Below are positions 44,700 through 56,900 of a stretch of DNA of 64,000 bases, piece by piece (the stretch's first letter is position 1; every line of letters begins with the position of its first letter). The notes beneath the pieces were generated by a model. It was given only the letters and a program-made list of their open reading frames with translations. It was not told the DNA's origin and searched no databases. The translations under genes and the position numbers were made by a program. The DNA lies in contig NC_061508.1 in assembly GCF_022539505.1 (NCBI RefSeq), positions 346,593,484-346,657,483 on the forward strand, in the 5' to 3' direction. Origin of the DNA: Lolium rigidum. Lineage: Eukaryota > Streptophyta > Magnoliopsida > Poales > Poaceae.

Positions 44700-45335
44700 C
44701 ATGTTTACGGGCGTTGTGCACACTTAAATACGATCGAACAACAATTTTTTTATCAAAGTAACAAGTCAAAAACAGGCGCGATGATTATTTTCTCCATTCC
44801 AAAATAAGTGTCACGGAATTTTATTTTGAAAGAAAGGCAAACGACTTACCTTAATTCATTACATAATGAGAGTTAGAGAACAAAATTTTAAGGCTACTAC
44901 CACGAACGACGTCAAAAAGAAAAGTCTACTCTCTCAGTACTAGATTTTTTTTTTGTTGAGCTAAACTCTCCCAGTACCAGATGACCCAAGCGCTTAGCTA
45001 CCGCTTAAGCCCAACTATTTTATATATTATATATCTATACATTAAAATATGATCTAGATATGTTTATATCTAATTTTAAAAGAGAGGCGGTATACCGAAC
45101 CAGATGCTGCCATGCATTCCACGATTATTTACACACTAGTCAATCAAAGATGATGCCACCAAGATACCGGTCCTAGCTGCCAAGGCACGTGGGATTGATG
45201 GGAGAAGCCGGAGCTGAGACCCGCAAAACTCGACGGGATTGGACGGTGGCGAAAGTGACGGCCGGTCTTGGGTTGCGGTGGTCTGAAGCGGGACGAGTGA
45301 CCGGCCAGTGACACGATGCACGCATCGGCGTACGT
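44700..45335. repeat. Diverged duplicate of 31030-32550, with a partial Stowaway insertion
   Basis: Aligns with 31050-31230 and then with 32351-32545. The target of the retroposon at 31244 is uninterrupted here (CAATCAAAGATGATGCCACC at 45141-45160). The alignment breaks between about 44785 and 45080, where a Stowaway-like start (CTCCATTCCAAAATAAGTGT) occurs. Confidence 0.6.
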
Positions 45336-45351
45336 AGGCGCTTGATGTGCG

Positions 45352-45914
45352 AGTTATCGGGTGGGCACTCGGTCATGGACGAAAATTCAGTTTTTGTATT
45401 TCGATCTATTTTAAATTCAGTCAGAAAAAATAAGATCAAATTATACTTGTTAGTTTTACACCCGACAAATTCGGGTACCCAATAATTCGGATTCGGGTTC
45501 GGTCATGACCGAACAGTGTGGCCGATGTTGTCAACACAAAACTTAGACATTATTCAATATAAAAGATTAGCAACATTTAGATGTATTTGGACGTTTGCAT
45601 ATATTATTATCAATTGGCGGAAATAAATCGTTCAACAATCTAAAAAAACATGTAGCAATGCTAGAAAAGTTTGATCAACATTCAACAATACCACACCTCA
45701 CGCACATAACAAGATCTAAAAATAGGGACAGTCTCACGTGAAATTCGGTCAGTTGGTCTATTCGGTTTACTCGGAACAAATGACCGAATTGACCAAACTA
45801 AATTCGGTCTATAAAATTTTCTACCCAACTTTTTATCAGTCATTTCAATCTCTGTCTTTTCGGGTTCGGTCTTTTCGGTTTCAGTTTTTGATCATCGGTT
45901 TTTCCCACCCCTAG
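45352..45914. mobile_element. Possible hAT-type element
   Basis: The right end (CCGATTTTTCCCACCCCTA-like, read inverted TAGGGGTGGG) and the left end (TCGGGTGGGCACTCGGTCAT) are roughly inverted, of the CAGGGGTGGGC kind common in hAT elements. The flanking octamers GCGAGTTA and GCGTGGTA match at six of eight positions. The interior repeats GACCGAAT-type motifs. No transposase is seen. Confidence 0.45.
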
Positions 45915-46263
45915 CGTGGTACTAGCTAGCCAGTCTCAATCCTCGTCCCCGTTAGGGCATCTCCAATGGGGCGACCCAAATGGACGCTGAGCTACTGTTT
46001 GCGTCCGCGTGGTCGAAAAATGCGTCTGAGACCATCCTAGCAGCCCGAAGCATAGTGACTGGGGTGTTCGCGGAGACGCAACCTGGCCCAAATATGCATC
46101 GAGTTTGCGTCTCCGCGAACGCTACGTGGACGCGCCGAGTGTCTGCCGAATCTCAGGTAAGACCCGCGCGTCAGTGGCTGGGACACTGCTAACATTCCCG
46201 CCAGTTGCCATTCCCAGCGCGAAAAATCAAATTTGACCGACGCCAACACTCCAGGCCATTGCG

Positions 46264-46582
46264 ATGAACGTCCTCGTCGCTGCAGCCACCATGAATTCTG
46301 AGGGAACCCTCGCGGCCACCGTCCAGGACTCCCCTATAACCACCACCAGAGCCCCAATAGAGACCGCATCTCCAGTCGACTCAAAGTGTCAAAGTGTGCC
46401 GCCACCGGTGGCCGGGAAGCTAAGCTGAAGGCGGCAAAGAAGTTGTTGTCAAAGGAGGAGAAAGGCGTCGAGGCCGCGAAGCGTCACGACCGGCGCAAGA
46501 ATCTGAAGGAGAGGAATACGTCGCGACCGGTGCCCACGTAGGCCTCCATCCTGGCCTCCATACGAGCCTAGAGGAGGCCATG
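46264..46582 (+). pseudogene. 5' part of the Harbinger Myb-like gene
   Basis: One frame opens at ATG 46264 (MNVLVAAATMNSEGTLAATV). A later stretch in another frame reads KLKAAKKLLSKEEKGVEAAK then RHDRRKNLKER, a basic segment I recall from the N-terminal part of these grass proteins. It ends LEEAM at the Gypsy insertion, and the frame resumes as LLIKKERIMG at 59193. Stops and a frame change show decay. Confidence 0.6.
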
Positions 46583-49500
46583 TGTCAACACCCGGATTTT
46601 TAAGTCCAGATGCCTATTATGCCGTACATCGCAATCCCAGAAATATTGTTGTTGCGAGACATAATAGTTGAATATCATAGAGTCATCATTTATTACAACA
46701 CATAATCGTCTTACAAAGGTAGATCACATGATCCAATATTACAATAGTAGTTGATCTATCGATCAACGAACATCACAAATAGCGGAAGCGAAGTAGTAGT
46801 GGCTATCTAATCCACAGGCCAACGCTTGACGTCAGGAGCGGTCCTAGTTGTCGTAGACGTCCTGCTGTCCATCTTCCTCGTACTGCTGTTCACCTTCATA
46901 GTCTGGCCATTTGAATAGCCAGGGACAAAGCCATGAGTACTTTTAAAGTACTCGCAAACTAATACTAGTGTAAGCACTATCAATTTTAGTAAGGGGATAC
47001 TAAGCTCTAGGTTTATTTGCATAAAGCCAAGTTTATTTCATAAACATTTAGAAAAGACTCTTCATTTGCTAAACTAACTCAAGTGGAAACATTAGTGTCA
47101 TTCCCACAACTCTGTTGTGATTCAATTCAAAGTCACCATTCACCTATTAAATTCAAGTCCCAAGTCATATGTCACCTTTTTGAAATTGGTCTGATGACGG
47201 AACAGTATGGCCTTTCCAACCGTCCATAACCGTGGGCACGGCTATTCGAATAGTTCTACACTCTGCAGAGGTCGTACACTTGTGCCACAATATTTGCAAT
47301 AATCCGTCAGGGTTAACTGGCCCTGATTTACCATACTCCGTATGCGGACTACCAACCATAACCTTTCACTTACATACTCTAGTATAGGCACCTCTCCCCA
47401 TGAGCTTGGCCTCCCGGTGAAAACCGCAGATCAACCCGGAACCGCACAGGGCTTGGGCCGGACATTCACCTCATTCCACATCATATCGCATTGTTTTGTT
47501 TGTTGTAGAGGCAGCCTTCGGCCTAACCCCGATGACGCTTGTTCAGAGGGAACCCATACTAAAGCACATAAATTTCTAGTTAAGCCCTTACCCATATTGG
47601 GTATTGTGGGGGTACTTTCAAAATTGGAATGGTATCGCATCCGAACCCAACCATCAGTTTTTGTAAAATTCACCAAGTCATATTCACCTTCAAAATCTTT
47701 CAATAGAATGAATCATCATTCCAAGGTTTTCAAAGTCATTTCATTTCACAAGTTCCCATCTAGAGTAATCAATTTTATTTATTTAGCAATAGCAACTAGT
47801 CATGAGGGGTGCTAACTAGCTTTTCTTGCTCTAGGCTAACTTTGATGCTCTTGTTCTACTCTATATCTAAACCAAGTGAATCATGAATCAAAAGTAAACT
47901 TTGGTAAACAAAATTTAGAAAAGCTTGTAAAGTAAAAACTTGGGATCGGAGCATTAAGCATAAAGTAAAAATAATGGTGCCTTGCTCTTGTAGAGCTTTG
48001 CACAAGGGAACCTTGCAAGAGTGTTAGCTTGCAAGAATATTAGCTTGCATTAGTCTAGCTTGCATTGGTAATAGCTTGCCTTGGTTGGTGATGTGATCAA
48101 AGTTCTCTTGCTCTTCCTCTTGGTAGAAGACCTCTTCCTCTTGATAGTCCCCGGTACTAGCGTCTATAAACGAATACGAGGATACAATCACCAAACAACA
48201 CTTAAGTAGTCTTAATTAGCCTTATTGGCTCACACAAAGGATCTAGCATCACTACTTAACATTTATTCTCAAATTATGCTAGGGTTTCTTTATTTAACAT
48301 TAGGAGAATAATTTCCTCTCATTGAAAGTTGAAATTAGGGTTTCTTTTTGGTTTGGAGAAATAATTTCCTCTCATTGAATCTTCTTAAGATTTAATCTTC
48401 TCAAATAACCAGGGGTGATCCCATGTTGGCCAAGGTCAACACTTCACACTTATCATTTGAGAGAAAAGATTTAAATGAGATTCATCATCTCATGTGATTT
48501 AAATAACCATGGCAATATTAAATACTATTTTGATTTAAATTCTACAAGTGAGCAAGTATGAACCTATGCAGTAGAAGTCATCATATTACTTCATATCACT
48601 TGAGAAAGGGTTTTAAATGAGGTGCTATACCTCATAGATTTAAATTCCTAAAATTTGAAATAGTTTAAATGGGCTAGTATTGACTACATAGCCAATATTT
48701 TGCTTCTAGCCCATGATCATGTACAGAACATATATCATATTTTTACATAGTAAATTAGGGTTTGCTAAATGTGAATTATTGCAATTGGATTTACTTCAAA
48801 ATTCATAATGGTTGATTTTTAAGATTTATTTGAATTCAGAAAAGTATCTGTTTTGTTATTTTTTCTATTCAAAAAATACACCACATATGAGGTTGAATCC
48901 AGTGGTGTTAGTTAGAGCAAATCATAAGCTTTCTAGAACATTTTGATTTGCTAAAATTGGGTTGGTAGATTTTTAACTATTCAATTTTTAGCACTGACCA
49001 GAATTGAATAAGCTACTGAAATGAATTAATACAGGATTTAAAGTGTTGGGCTGCGCGGGAAACAGATGGGCCTAAATGGTTTGAATAAAGGAACTGGCCC
49101 AGTAACGGTTCGGTGCTTGGTGGGCTGTCAGGGGTGGGGCCTACATGTCAGCGACTGTTTAACTTACCGAAACGGTACGCGCTGACGACCGTCGGATCAG
49201 AACGAGATCGGACGACCGAGGTTCGTCTTCTTCTCCGGCGAGAGGAGGGCGTGCTGGCGACGGAGGGAGGGGGTCGGGGAGCGCTGTAGGTCGCCGGCGG
49301 TCGAGGGAGAGGGTCGAGGTGAGGTTGTCGAGGGTGTAGAGGCCCCTGGTACCGCGTCGAGGCTCGGGGTGGCTCCAGTCGAAGCAGATGATCTGCGGGC
49401 TCCGGCGGGAACGAGCTTGCGATTGGGGCGGCTCCGGCGATGGCTGGTGAAATTGACTGGTGGACGAGGCTCAGTGAAGAGAGGGAAGTGGATGGTGTGC

Positions 49501-51783
49501 AGAGAGAAGGAGCCGATCGTCTCCATTTATAGGGTTGAGAGGTGGCCGTGGGGTGCTGGGAAGGGTCGATGACGACGAGGTCGTTCCCGGACGCGAAGGG
49601 GCAAGCTAGGGGGCGCATCTTGTAGGCGACGTCTAGGCGGTGCTAGCGCGCTTGATGGCGCGTCCAATGATGGTCTGTGGCGAGCTGGCGACGATGGTGT
49701 CCTTGCAGTACCGTGGCGGACGGTGCTGATCATGGCGGTGGCTACGGTGCAGGGGAGGTACAGGGGGTTTGTCCAGCGTGTAGGGGGCGCAGAGGGTCGT
49801 GCGCGTGCGAGAGGGCAAAGCGAGGGGAGGACGAGGGCGACCGGACACGGTGGCGTCCTGGCGCGTCCAGGGTTGGGTCGGGGCACGGTCACCGCGTGCC
49901 TGGCACGGTACTGGGCGTGCATGGGCGCGCCTGGTTCGGCCAATGTTGTGCTCGTTTCGATCCAGAGAGGGTACAGGCATGCTCAGGGAGGTTCGGTGAT
50001 GCTCCAGGACAAGGTGGATGTGGCCAGAGATGAGTGGAGAGGTAGGGTGGCATGGTGGTGTCTAGCATGGCCGGCATGGTGTGTTCTTCATCATGCCTCT
50101 ACTTTAATCAGTGCTAAAGTGCTGGGTCTGATGCAGAGGAGGTACAGAGGATGGATGATCACAATTCGAAAGGGGTTTAGCCCAAAATCCAGAGGATAAT
50201 AGAGTGTATGCCAAAACCAGAATCATGCCTGCAAGGTGTTCGACTAAATGGCCGCAAGAAACTTCTTTTCAAAATTTGAAATTCTTTTTGGTGCACTTCA
50301 TTTATATAAATAGAGAAAGGGGTTTGTGGTGGTGGTGGTCAATTTGACAAAGATTTGTAAGTTTTCAAATTTGGGGTTATCTTCTCATAATTTCAAAGTC
50401 TCCACTTGTCCATTCTATTCTGGTCAACCTAGTCAACTTCAGTAGTGATGGTCAACATGAAAGTTGTTGACCTTGACATGGTCTTGGATGACATGGTCAT
50501 AGTTGACCAAGTTGGTTGAGGATACAGAAGATAAATGGGTGCAAAGTGGTGAAGAAAATAAAATGGGGTCATATGACCATTATCACATGTTATTGAGATT
50601 TGATTTTTCCTTTGGTTTGATTCTGGTTTCTTTGTGTCAATTGTGTTTGTTTTTGATATATAAGAGTTTTACAATCAATGGCACAAGCCAAAGTGGCCTT
50701 GGTTGAGGTTTTGCAAAAAGGGCTAAGTGTGTGTGAGTGAAAAAATGATATTTTCTCACATTCTCATTTCTCTCCATTTGATTTTGGTTTCATTGATGCA
50801 ATTGTGTTAGTTTATCATATTTAGGTATTCTACAATCAAAAGGGCAAGCAATTATGGCCTAGAGTGAAGATTTGTAATTTGGCATAATGTGTATGTGAGT
50901 GAATTTTGGGAATTTTCTCCCTATTTGATTTCCCTCCAATTGATTTGACTTTTATTGACTCTAAAGTGGTTCTTATTAGTTTAGAGACATTTTCCAACCA
51001 TTGAATCCATTTCAAAAGGTCTTGGTCAAAGATTTGCAAAAATGGCCATAACACATAAGAGGTGATGTGTCAATTTTTATTATTTTTGAAAAGGGTTCAT
51101 CTTGCTTTACTTGAACATGGGTTAGGGTCAATTTAGTGTTATAATAGGTTGAGAGATGGTTTCCCAACATTTGGTCAAGGTTTAAAGTCATAGGGCAAGA
51201 ATTGGGTATTATGGCTATGTGTCACATATGCCTCTATGCATATGTAGCATTTGATTTTAGATTTGACTTGGCTTGACCCAATTGGTGTGGTTGAGTGTTG
51301 AAATGGTATATAGGAGTGATCCCTCCATTCATAACATGTATTAGGGTCAAGATTCTTAAAATCACAATTTGCTATTTTGCTCTCATATGCCTCTATGGCA
51401 TTTTTAGTTCCTTTTTAATTTTCTTGGAAACCACTTGAAATTGGTTTGATAGGTACTAGGTATGGTGTATGAAGGTTTTCCAAATCTCTAAGCAAAGTAG
51501 AAAAGCTTAGGGTAAGGTTTTATAAATATATCCATAGGCACATATGCCTCTATCTTATTTAATTTCCTTTTATTTTATTTTAACTAGGATGGTGATAAGA
51601 GGGGTGAGGTTTTAGGGTTTAAGATCACTTCAAATACTAATAACAAGCAATCCTAGCAATAACACAAGAATTAAGCAAGATCACTATGTATCATACTCTA
51701 TTTAATAAAAGTTTTTGTTGGTTCCAAAATTTGGAACTAGTGAAATTCATTTGTTTTATTTTTGAAATTCTTGGGATGTTACA
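46583..51783 (-). repeat. 3' LTR of the long-LTR Gypsy element
   Basis: 5201 bp with TG and CA ends. Nearly identical to the other LTR. It has a GC-rich block at about 49150-50160 with a TATAAA on the minus strand (49526-49531). Many of the differences I noted near its left end are CG in the other LTR and TG or CA here. Confidence 0.93.
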
Positions 51784-51797
51784 AACCCTTCCCCCTT
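51784..51797 (-). other. Polypurine tract
   Basis: On the minus strand AAGGGGGAAGGGTT lies directly before the 3' LTR start TGTAACATCCC, as needed for plus-strand priming in reverse transcription. Confidence 0.75.
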
Positions 51798-51837
51798 AAA
51801 CAAATCTCGTCCCGAGATTTTAAGAAAAGTTAGGTTC

Positions 51838-53003
51838 CTAAGAGAGATTGAGCATTTTATTAACAGGAAGACATACTTGGCATGGTCTGTGGTGCTTCCC
51901 GAGCTTCGAGTGGCGATCATGTGGTAGAGGCGGCCGTTGTTGTTGTTCTCGGTTCCTTCTACCGGCGAAGCGACGCTGTTGCTGGGCAGGTGCAGCGGTG
52001 TTGGCGGCAATCTTGGCAAGCTTCTTGGGACACTCATTGGAGTAGTGGCCCACAACTCCACATTCATAGCAGTTGATCGTGGATTTGTCCTTCGGGGTGA
52101 CGGGGATGGCATTGCTTCCAGTCTTTGGGCAAGTGTTGGTGTTGTTGTTGTTGCCTCCGGGCTTCGGGGGTCCTCCGTTGTTGTTGGTGTAGTTGGGGCG
52201 ATTATTCTGGGCAGGGGGCTTGTTGTATCTTGGGGTGAATCCTCCAGAGTGGTTGTTGCGGTGTTTCTGGGCATTGTGGGGTCCACTTTGGTTCATCATC
52301 CTTCGCTTGCGGTTCTCATTGGCCTGATGCAGCTTTCCTTCCATCTGTATGGCTGAGTCCACGAGGGCTTCGAGGTCAGCGAACGGAATGTTCACTAACA
52401 CAGTTTGCATCTCGTCGTGCGATCCGTTCGTAAATCTCTCCTTCCTCTTTTCATTGGTGTCGGTCTCATCCGGGCGTACCTTGACAGAGTGAGAAACCTG
52501 TCGCGGTATTCCACCACGGACATCCTTCCTTGTTTGAGTTCACGGAACTCGTCTCTCATCTTCTTGATCAGTCCTTGGGGCACATGGTACTTGCTGAACT
52601 TCAGCTTGAAGTCTTCCCATGTCATCATTTGTCCCGCATTCATTGCGCGGGCACTTGTCCACCAGGCTCTGGCAGGTCCTGACAGGTAGTGGGTGGCAAA
52701 CAGTACTTTTTCTGCGGCTTCAACTCCCGCAACTTCGAGGTTATTCTCCATGGTCTGGAGCCAGTCATCAGCATCATGGGGCTCTTCAGTCTTGTTGAAT
52801 ACCGGAGGGTTGGTGTGCTGAAAATTCTTCAGTTTTGATCCAGGGTGATCGTTGTTTCCATGGCCTTGATTGTTCTGAGCTATCTGTTGCAGTGCGGCAA
52901 GGTTTGCTTGGCGTTCAGCTCTTTCGGCTTCTCGGTCTGCCATCATTGTCTGCAGTAGTTGCATCATGGCATCCTGGGTGGCGTTGCGGGTTGGTGGGGC
53001 CAT
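51838..53003 (-). pseudogene. Gypsy gag with one frameshift
   Basis: Starts at ATG 53003 (MAPPTRNATQDAMMQLLQTM). It contains the retrotransposon gag core: LQTMENNLEVAGVEAAEKVL, LSGPARAWWTSARAM, MTWEDFKLKFSKYHVPQGLI and MSVVEYRDRFLTLSRYA. A one-base slip near 52480 throws the frame into RTDRTTRCKLC and a stop. The correct frame continues (ETDTNEKRKERF, FADLEALVDSAIQMEGKL) to a zinc knuckle CYECGVVGHYSNEC (about 52030-52071) and stops at 51838. The domain order is capsid then nucleocapsid. No protease follows, only the polypurine tract. Confidence 0.85.
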
Positions 53004-53280
53004 CTGAATATTGAGGTAGATGATAAGATAAGAGGGAAATTTCTAGGGTTTGTTTTGTTAAAATTTAAGAAGTTCATAAATTGAAAACTTGAGTAGTGTT
53101 GCGGGGGTAAAAACCAACAACACTTTTTCATTCATACCAAACATCACATATTACAAAGCTAACACACCGTTGGTTTGAAGAACCATTCATGCGCTCTACG
53201 ATACAAGGGGATCCTGATACAACTCACACATACGAAAGTGCCTTAAATGATACTACTCTTCAGGGGGAAATTCTTCGTCT

Positions 53281-53754
53281 TCACGGGTAATGTGCTTGGC
53301 GAGAGGCGATGGCGTTGTCCAAATCCCTGAGGGTTTTGTACATCTTGAAGTCCTGGTGTGCTACATAGGGGTTCATCTCCGTGTGCGGGGGCGTGGTCAT
53401 CGGTCTTCCCATGGGGTCATGTCTTGGGTAGTAGATGAAGCGAGTGTTCTTGATCTTGTTCTCATTTTGTCCGCACAGACGGAAAATTGCTTCTTGCATA
53501 GCTCTGACTAGTCCTTCCTTCCAAGTGTTTCCCGTTACAGAAAACCAGATGGTTTCCCATACCGGGGCTCCAAGCTTTCTTCGTAGGTCAGTAGAAACGT
53601 CCCACTGAGGTGGTCCTCCGGAGTGGTTTTTGAGGGGTATTCCGAAGAACTCGGGATACGGGTGTCCTAGATATTCCACTAGTTGCTTCAAATCCTTTTC
53701 GAACCTTAGGTCGCCTCCGGGACCAAGCTGATAACACTCCCATTGGTACTCCAT
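53281..53754 (-). CDS. Extra ORF between primer-binding site and gag, 157 residues
   Basis: An undamaged minus-strand frame from ATG 53754 to a stop at 53281, about 215 bases after the primer-binding site and about 280 bases before gag. It reads MEYQWECYQLGPGGDLRFEK, then QLVEYLGHPYPEFFGIPLKN, APVWETIWFSVTGNTWKEGL, RLCGQNENKIKN and RHDPMGRPMTTPPHTEMN. I do not recognise a family. There is no signal peptide, membrane segment or zinc motif. It is not a gag, protease or envelope type I know. It is preserved while gag is frameshifted, which hints at either recency or a role in mobilisation. Confidence 0.6.
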   Translation of the reverse strand: MEYQWECYQLGPGGDLRFEKDLKQLVEYLGHPYPEFFGIPLKNHSGGPPQWDVSTDLRRKLGAPVWETIWFSVTGNTWKEGLVRAMQEAIFRLCGQNENKIKNTRFIYYPRHDPMGRPMTTPPHTEMNPYVAHQDFKMYKTLRDLDNAIASRQAHYP

Positions 53755-53968
53755 CTGTGAGCAATTAGGATAAGTAAGTTAAAGAAGTGATCAAGTGTGC
53801 AAAATTTTATGTACAATTACAAAGAAAAGTAGAGCATGAATTTCTCACTTGAAAAAAGATCTCAAGGGTAAGAGTGGGAAATAAGTTTTCAGAAATATTT
53901 ACTTCCTTTGTTTTGAAACTAAGTTTTTCGGACGTCCATTCTAACTAGGGTCTCCTAAGGTCAACAAT

Positions 53969-53981
53969 GGCTACGATACCA
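53969..53981 (-). other. Primer-binding site, initiator-Met tRNA type
   Basis: On the minus strand TGGTATCGTAGCC begins three bases after the 5' LTR end. The plant initiator tRNA site is TGGTATCAGAGC, so the first seven bases match and the rest is degenerate. Confidence 0.7.
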
Positions 53982-53984
53982 ACT

Positions 53985-56900
53985 TGTCAACACCCGGATT
54001 TTTAAGTCCGGATGCCTATTATGCCGTACATCGCAATCCCGGAAATATTGTTGTTGCGAGACATAATAGTTGAATATCATAGAGTCATCATTTATTACAA
54101 CACATAATCGTCTTACAAAGGTAGATCACATGATCCAATATTACAATAGTAGTTGATCTATCGATCAACGAACATCACAAATAGCGGAAGCGAAGTAGTA
54201 GTGGCTATCTAATCCACAGGCCAACGCTTGACGTCGGGAGCGGTCCTAGTTGTCGTAGACGTCCCGCTGTCCATCTTCCTCGTACTCGCTGTTCACCTTC
54301 ATAGTCCGGCCATTTGAATAGCCGGGGACAAAGCCATGAGTACTTTTAAAGTACTCGCAAACTAATACTAGTGTAAGCACTATCAATTTTAGTAAGGGGA
54401 TACTAAGCTCTAGGTTTATTTGCATAAAGCCAAGTTTATTTCATAAACATTTAGAAAAGACTCTTCATTTGCTAAACTAACTCAAGTGGAAACATTAGTG
54501 TCATTCCCACAACTCTGTTGTGATTCAATTCAAAGTCACCATTCACCTATTAAATTCAAGTCCCAAGTCATATGTCACCTTTTTGAAAATGGTCTGATGA
54601 CGGAACAGTATGGCCTTCCCAACCGTCCATAACCGTGGACACGGCTATTCGAATAGTTCTACACTCTGCAGAGGTCGTACACTTGTGCCACAATATTTGC
54701 AATAATCCGTCGGGGTTAATCGGCCCTGATTTACCATACTCCGTATGCGGACTACCAACCATAACCTTTCACTTACATACTCTAGTATAGGCACCTCTCC
54801 CCATGAGCTTGGCCTCCCGGTGAAAACCGCAGCCAACCCGGGAACTGCACAGGGCTTGGGCCGGACATTCACCTCATTCCACATCATATCGCATCGTTTT
54901 GTTTGTTGTAGAGGCAGCCTTCGGCCTAACCCCGATGACGCTTGTTCGAGAGGAACCCATACTAAAGCACATAAATTTCTAGTTAAGCCCTTACCCATAT
55001 TGGGTATTGTGGGGGTACTTTCAAAATTGGAATGGTATCGCATCCGAACCCAACCATCAGTTTTTGTAAAATTCACCAAGTCATATTCACCTTCAAAATC
55101 TTTCAATAGAATGAATCATCATTCCAAGGTTTTCAAAGTCATTTCATTTCACAAGTTCCCATCTAGAGTAATCAATTTTATTTATTTAGCAATAGCAACT
55201 AGTCATGAGGGGTGCTAACTAGCTTTTCTTGCTCTAGGCTAACTTTGATGCTCTTGTTCTACTCTATATCTAAACCATGTGAATCATGAATCAAAAGTAA
55301 ACTTTGATAAACAAAATTTAGAAAAGCTTGTAAAGTAAAAACTTGGGATCGGAGCATTAAGCATAAAGTAAAAATAATGGTGCCTTGCTCTTGTAGAGCT
55401 TTGCACAAGGGAACCTTGCAAGAGTGTTAGCTTGCAAGAATATTAGCTTGCATTAGTCTAGCTTGCATTGGTAATAGCTTGCCTTGGTTGGTGATGTGAT
55501 CAAAGTTCTCTTGCTCTTCCTCTTGGTAGAAGACCTCTTCCTCTTGATAGTCCCCGGTACTAGTGTCTATAAACGAATACGAGGATACAATCACCAAACA
55601 ACACTTAAGTAGTCTTAATTAGCCTTATTGGCTCACACAAAGGATCTAGCATCACTACTTAACATTTATTCTCAAATTATGCTAGGGTTTCTTTATTTAA
55701 CATTAGGAGAATAATTTCCTCTCATTGAAAGTTGAAATTAGGGTTTGTTTTTGGTTTGGAGAAATAATTTCCTCTCATTGAATCTTCTTAAGATTTAATC
55801 TTCTCAAATAACCAGGGGTGATCCCATGTTGGCCAAGGTCAACACTTCACACTTATCATTTGAGAGAAAAGATTTAAATGAGATTCATCATCTCATGTGA
55901 TTTAAATAACCATGGCAATATTAAATACTATTTTGATTTAAATTCTACAAGTGAGCAAGTATGAACCTATGCAGTAGAAGTCATCATATTACTTCATATC
56001 ACTTGAGAAAGGGTTTTAAATGAGGTGCTATACCTCATAGATTTAAATTCCTAAAATTTGAAATAGTTTAAATGGGCTAGTATTGACTACATAGCCAATA
56101 TTTTGCTTCTAGCCCATGATCATGTACAGAACATATATCATATTTTTACATAGTAAATTAGGGTTTGCTAAATGTGAATTATTGCAATTGGATTTACTTC
56201 AAAATTCATAATGGTTGATTTTTAAGATTTATTTGAATTCAGAAAAGTATCTGTTTTGTTATTTTTGCTATTCAAAAAATACACCACATATGAGGTTGAA
56301 TCCAGTGGTGTTAGTTAGAGCAAATCATAAGCTTTCTAGAACATTTTGATTTTCTAAAATTGGGTTGGTAGATTTTTAACTATTCAATTTTTAGCACTGA
56401 CCAGAATTGAATAACTGCTGAAATGAATTAATACAGGATTTAAAGTGTTGGGCTGCGCGGGAAACAGATGGGCCTAAATGGTTTGAATAAAGGAACTGGC
56501 CCAGTAACGGTTCGGTGCTTGGTGGGCTGTCAGGGGTGGGGCCTACATGTCAGCGACTGTTTAACTTACCGAAACGGTACGCGCTGACGACCGTCGGATC
56601 AGAACGAGATCGGACGACCGGGGTTCGTCTTCTTCTCCGGCGAGAGGAGGGCGTGCTGGCGACGGAGGGAGGGGGTCGGGGAGCGCTGTAGGTCGCCGGA
56701 GGTCGAGGGAGAGGGTCGAGGTGAGGTTGTCGAGGGTGTAGAGGCCCCTGGTACCGCGGCGAGGCTCGGGGTGGCTCCAGGCGAAGCAGATGATCTGCGA
56801 GGCTCCGGCGGGAACGAGCTGGCGATTGGAGCTGCTCCGGCGATGGCTGGTGAAATTGACTGGTGGAGGAGGCTCAGTGAAGAGAGGGAAGTGGATGGTG

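Noticed and set aside
47342..47815. 157-codon LTR ORF found identically placed in both LTRs (also 54745-55218)
   Set aside because: It is antisense to the element and has no domain. Its conservation follows from the recent identity of the LTRs.
49148..50199. Several 100-160 codon ORFs inside the LTR, repeated at 56561-57604
   Set aside because: They lie in the GC-rich LTR block, overlap on both strands, and differ in length between the two LTRs because of indels, so they are not maintained.
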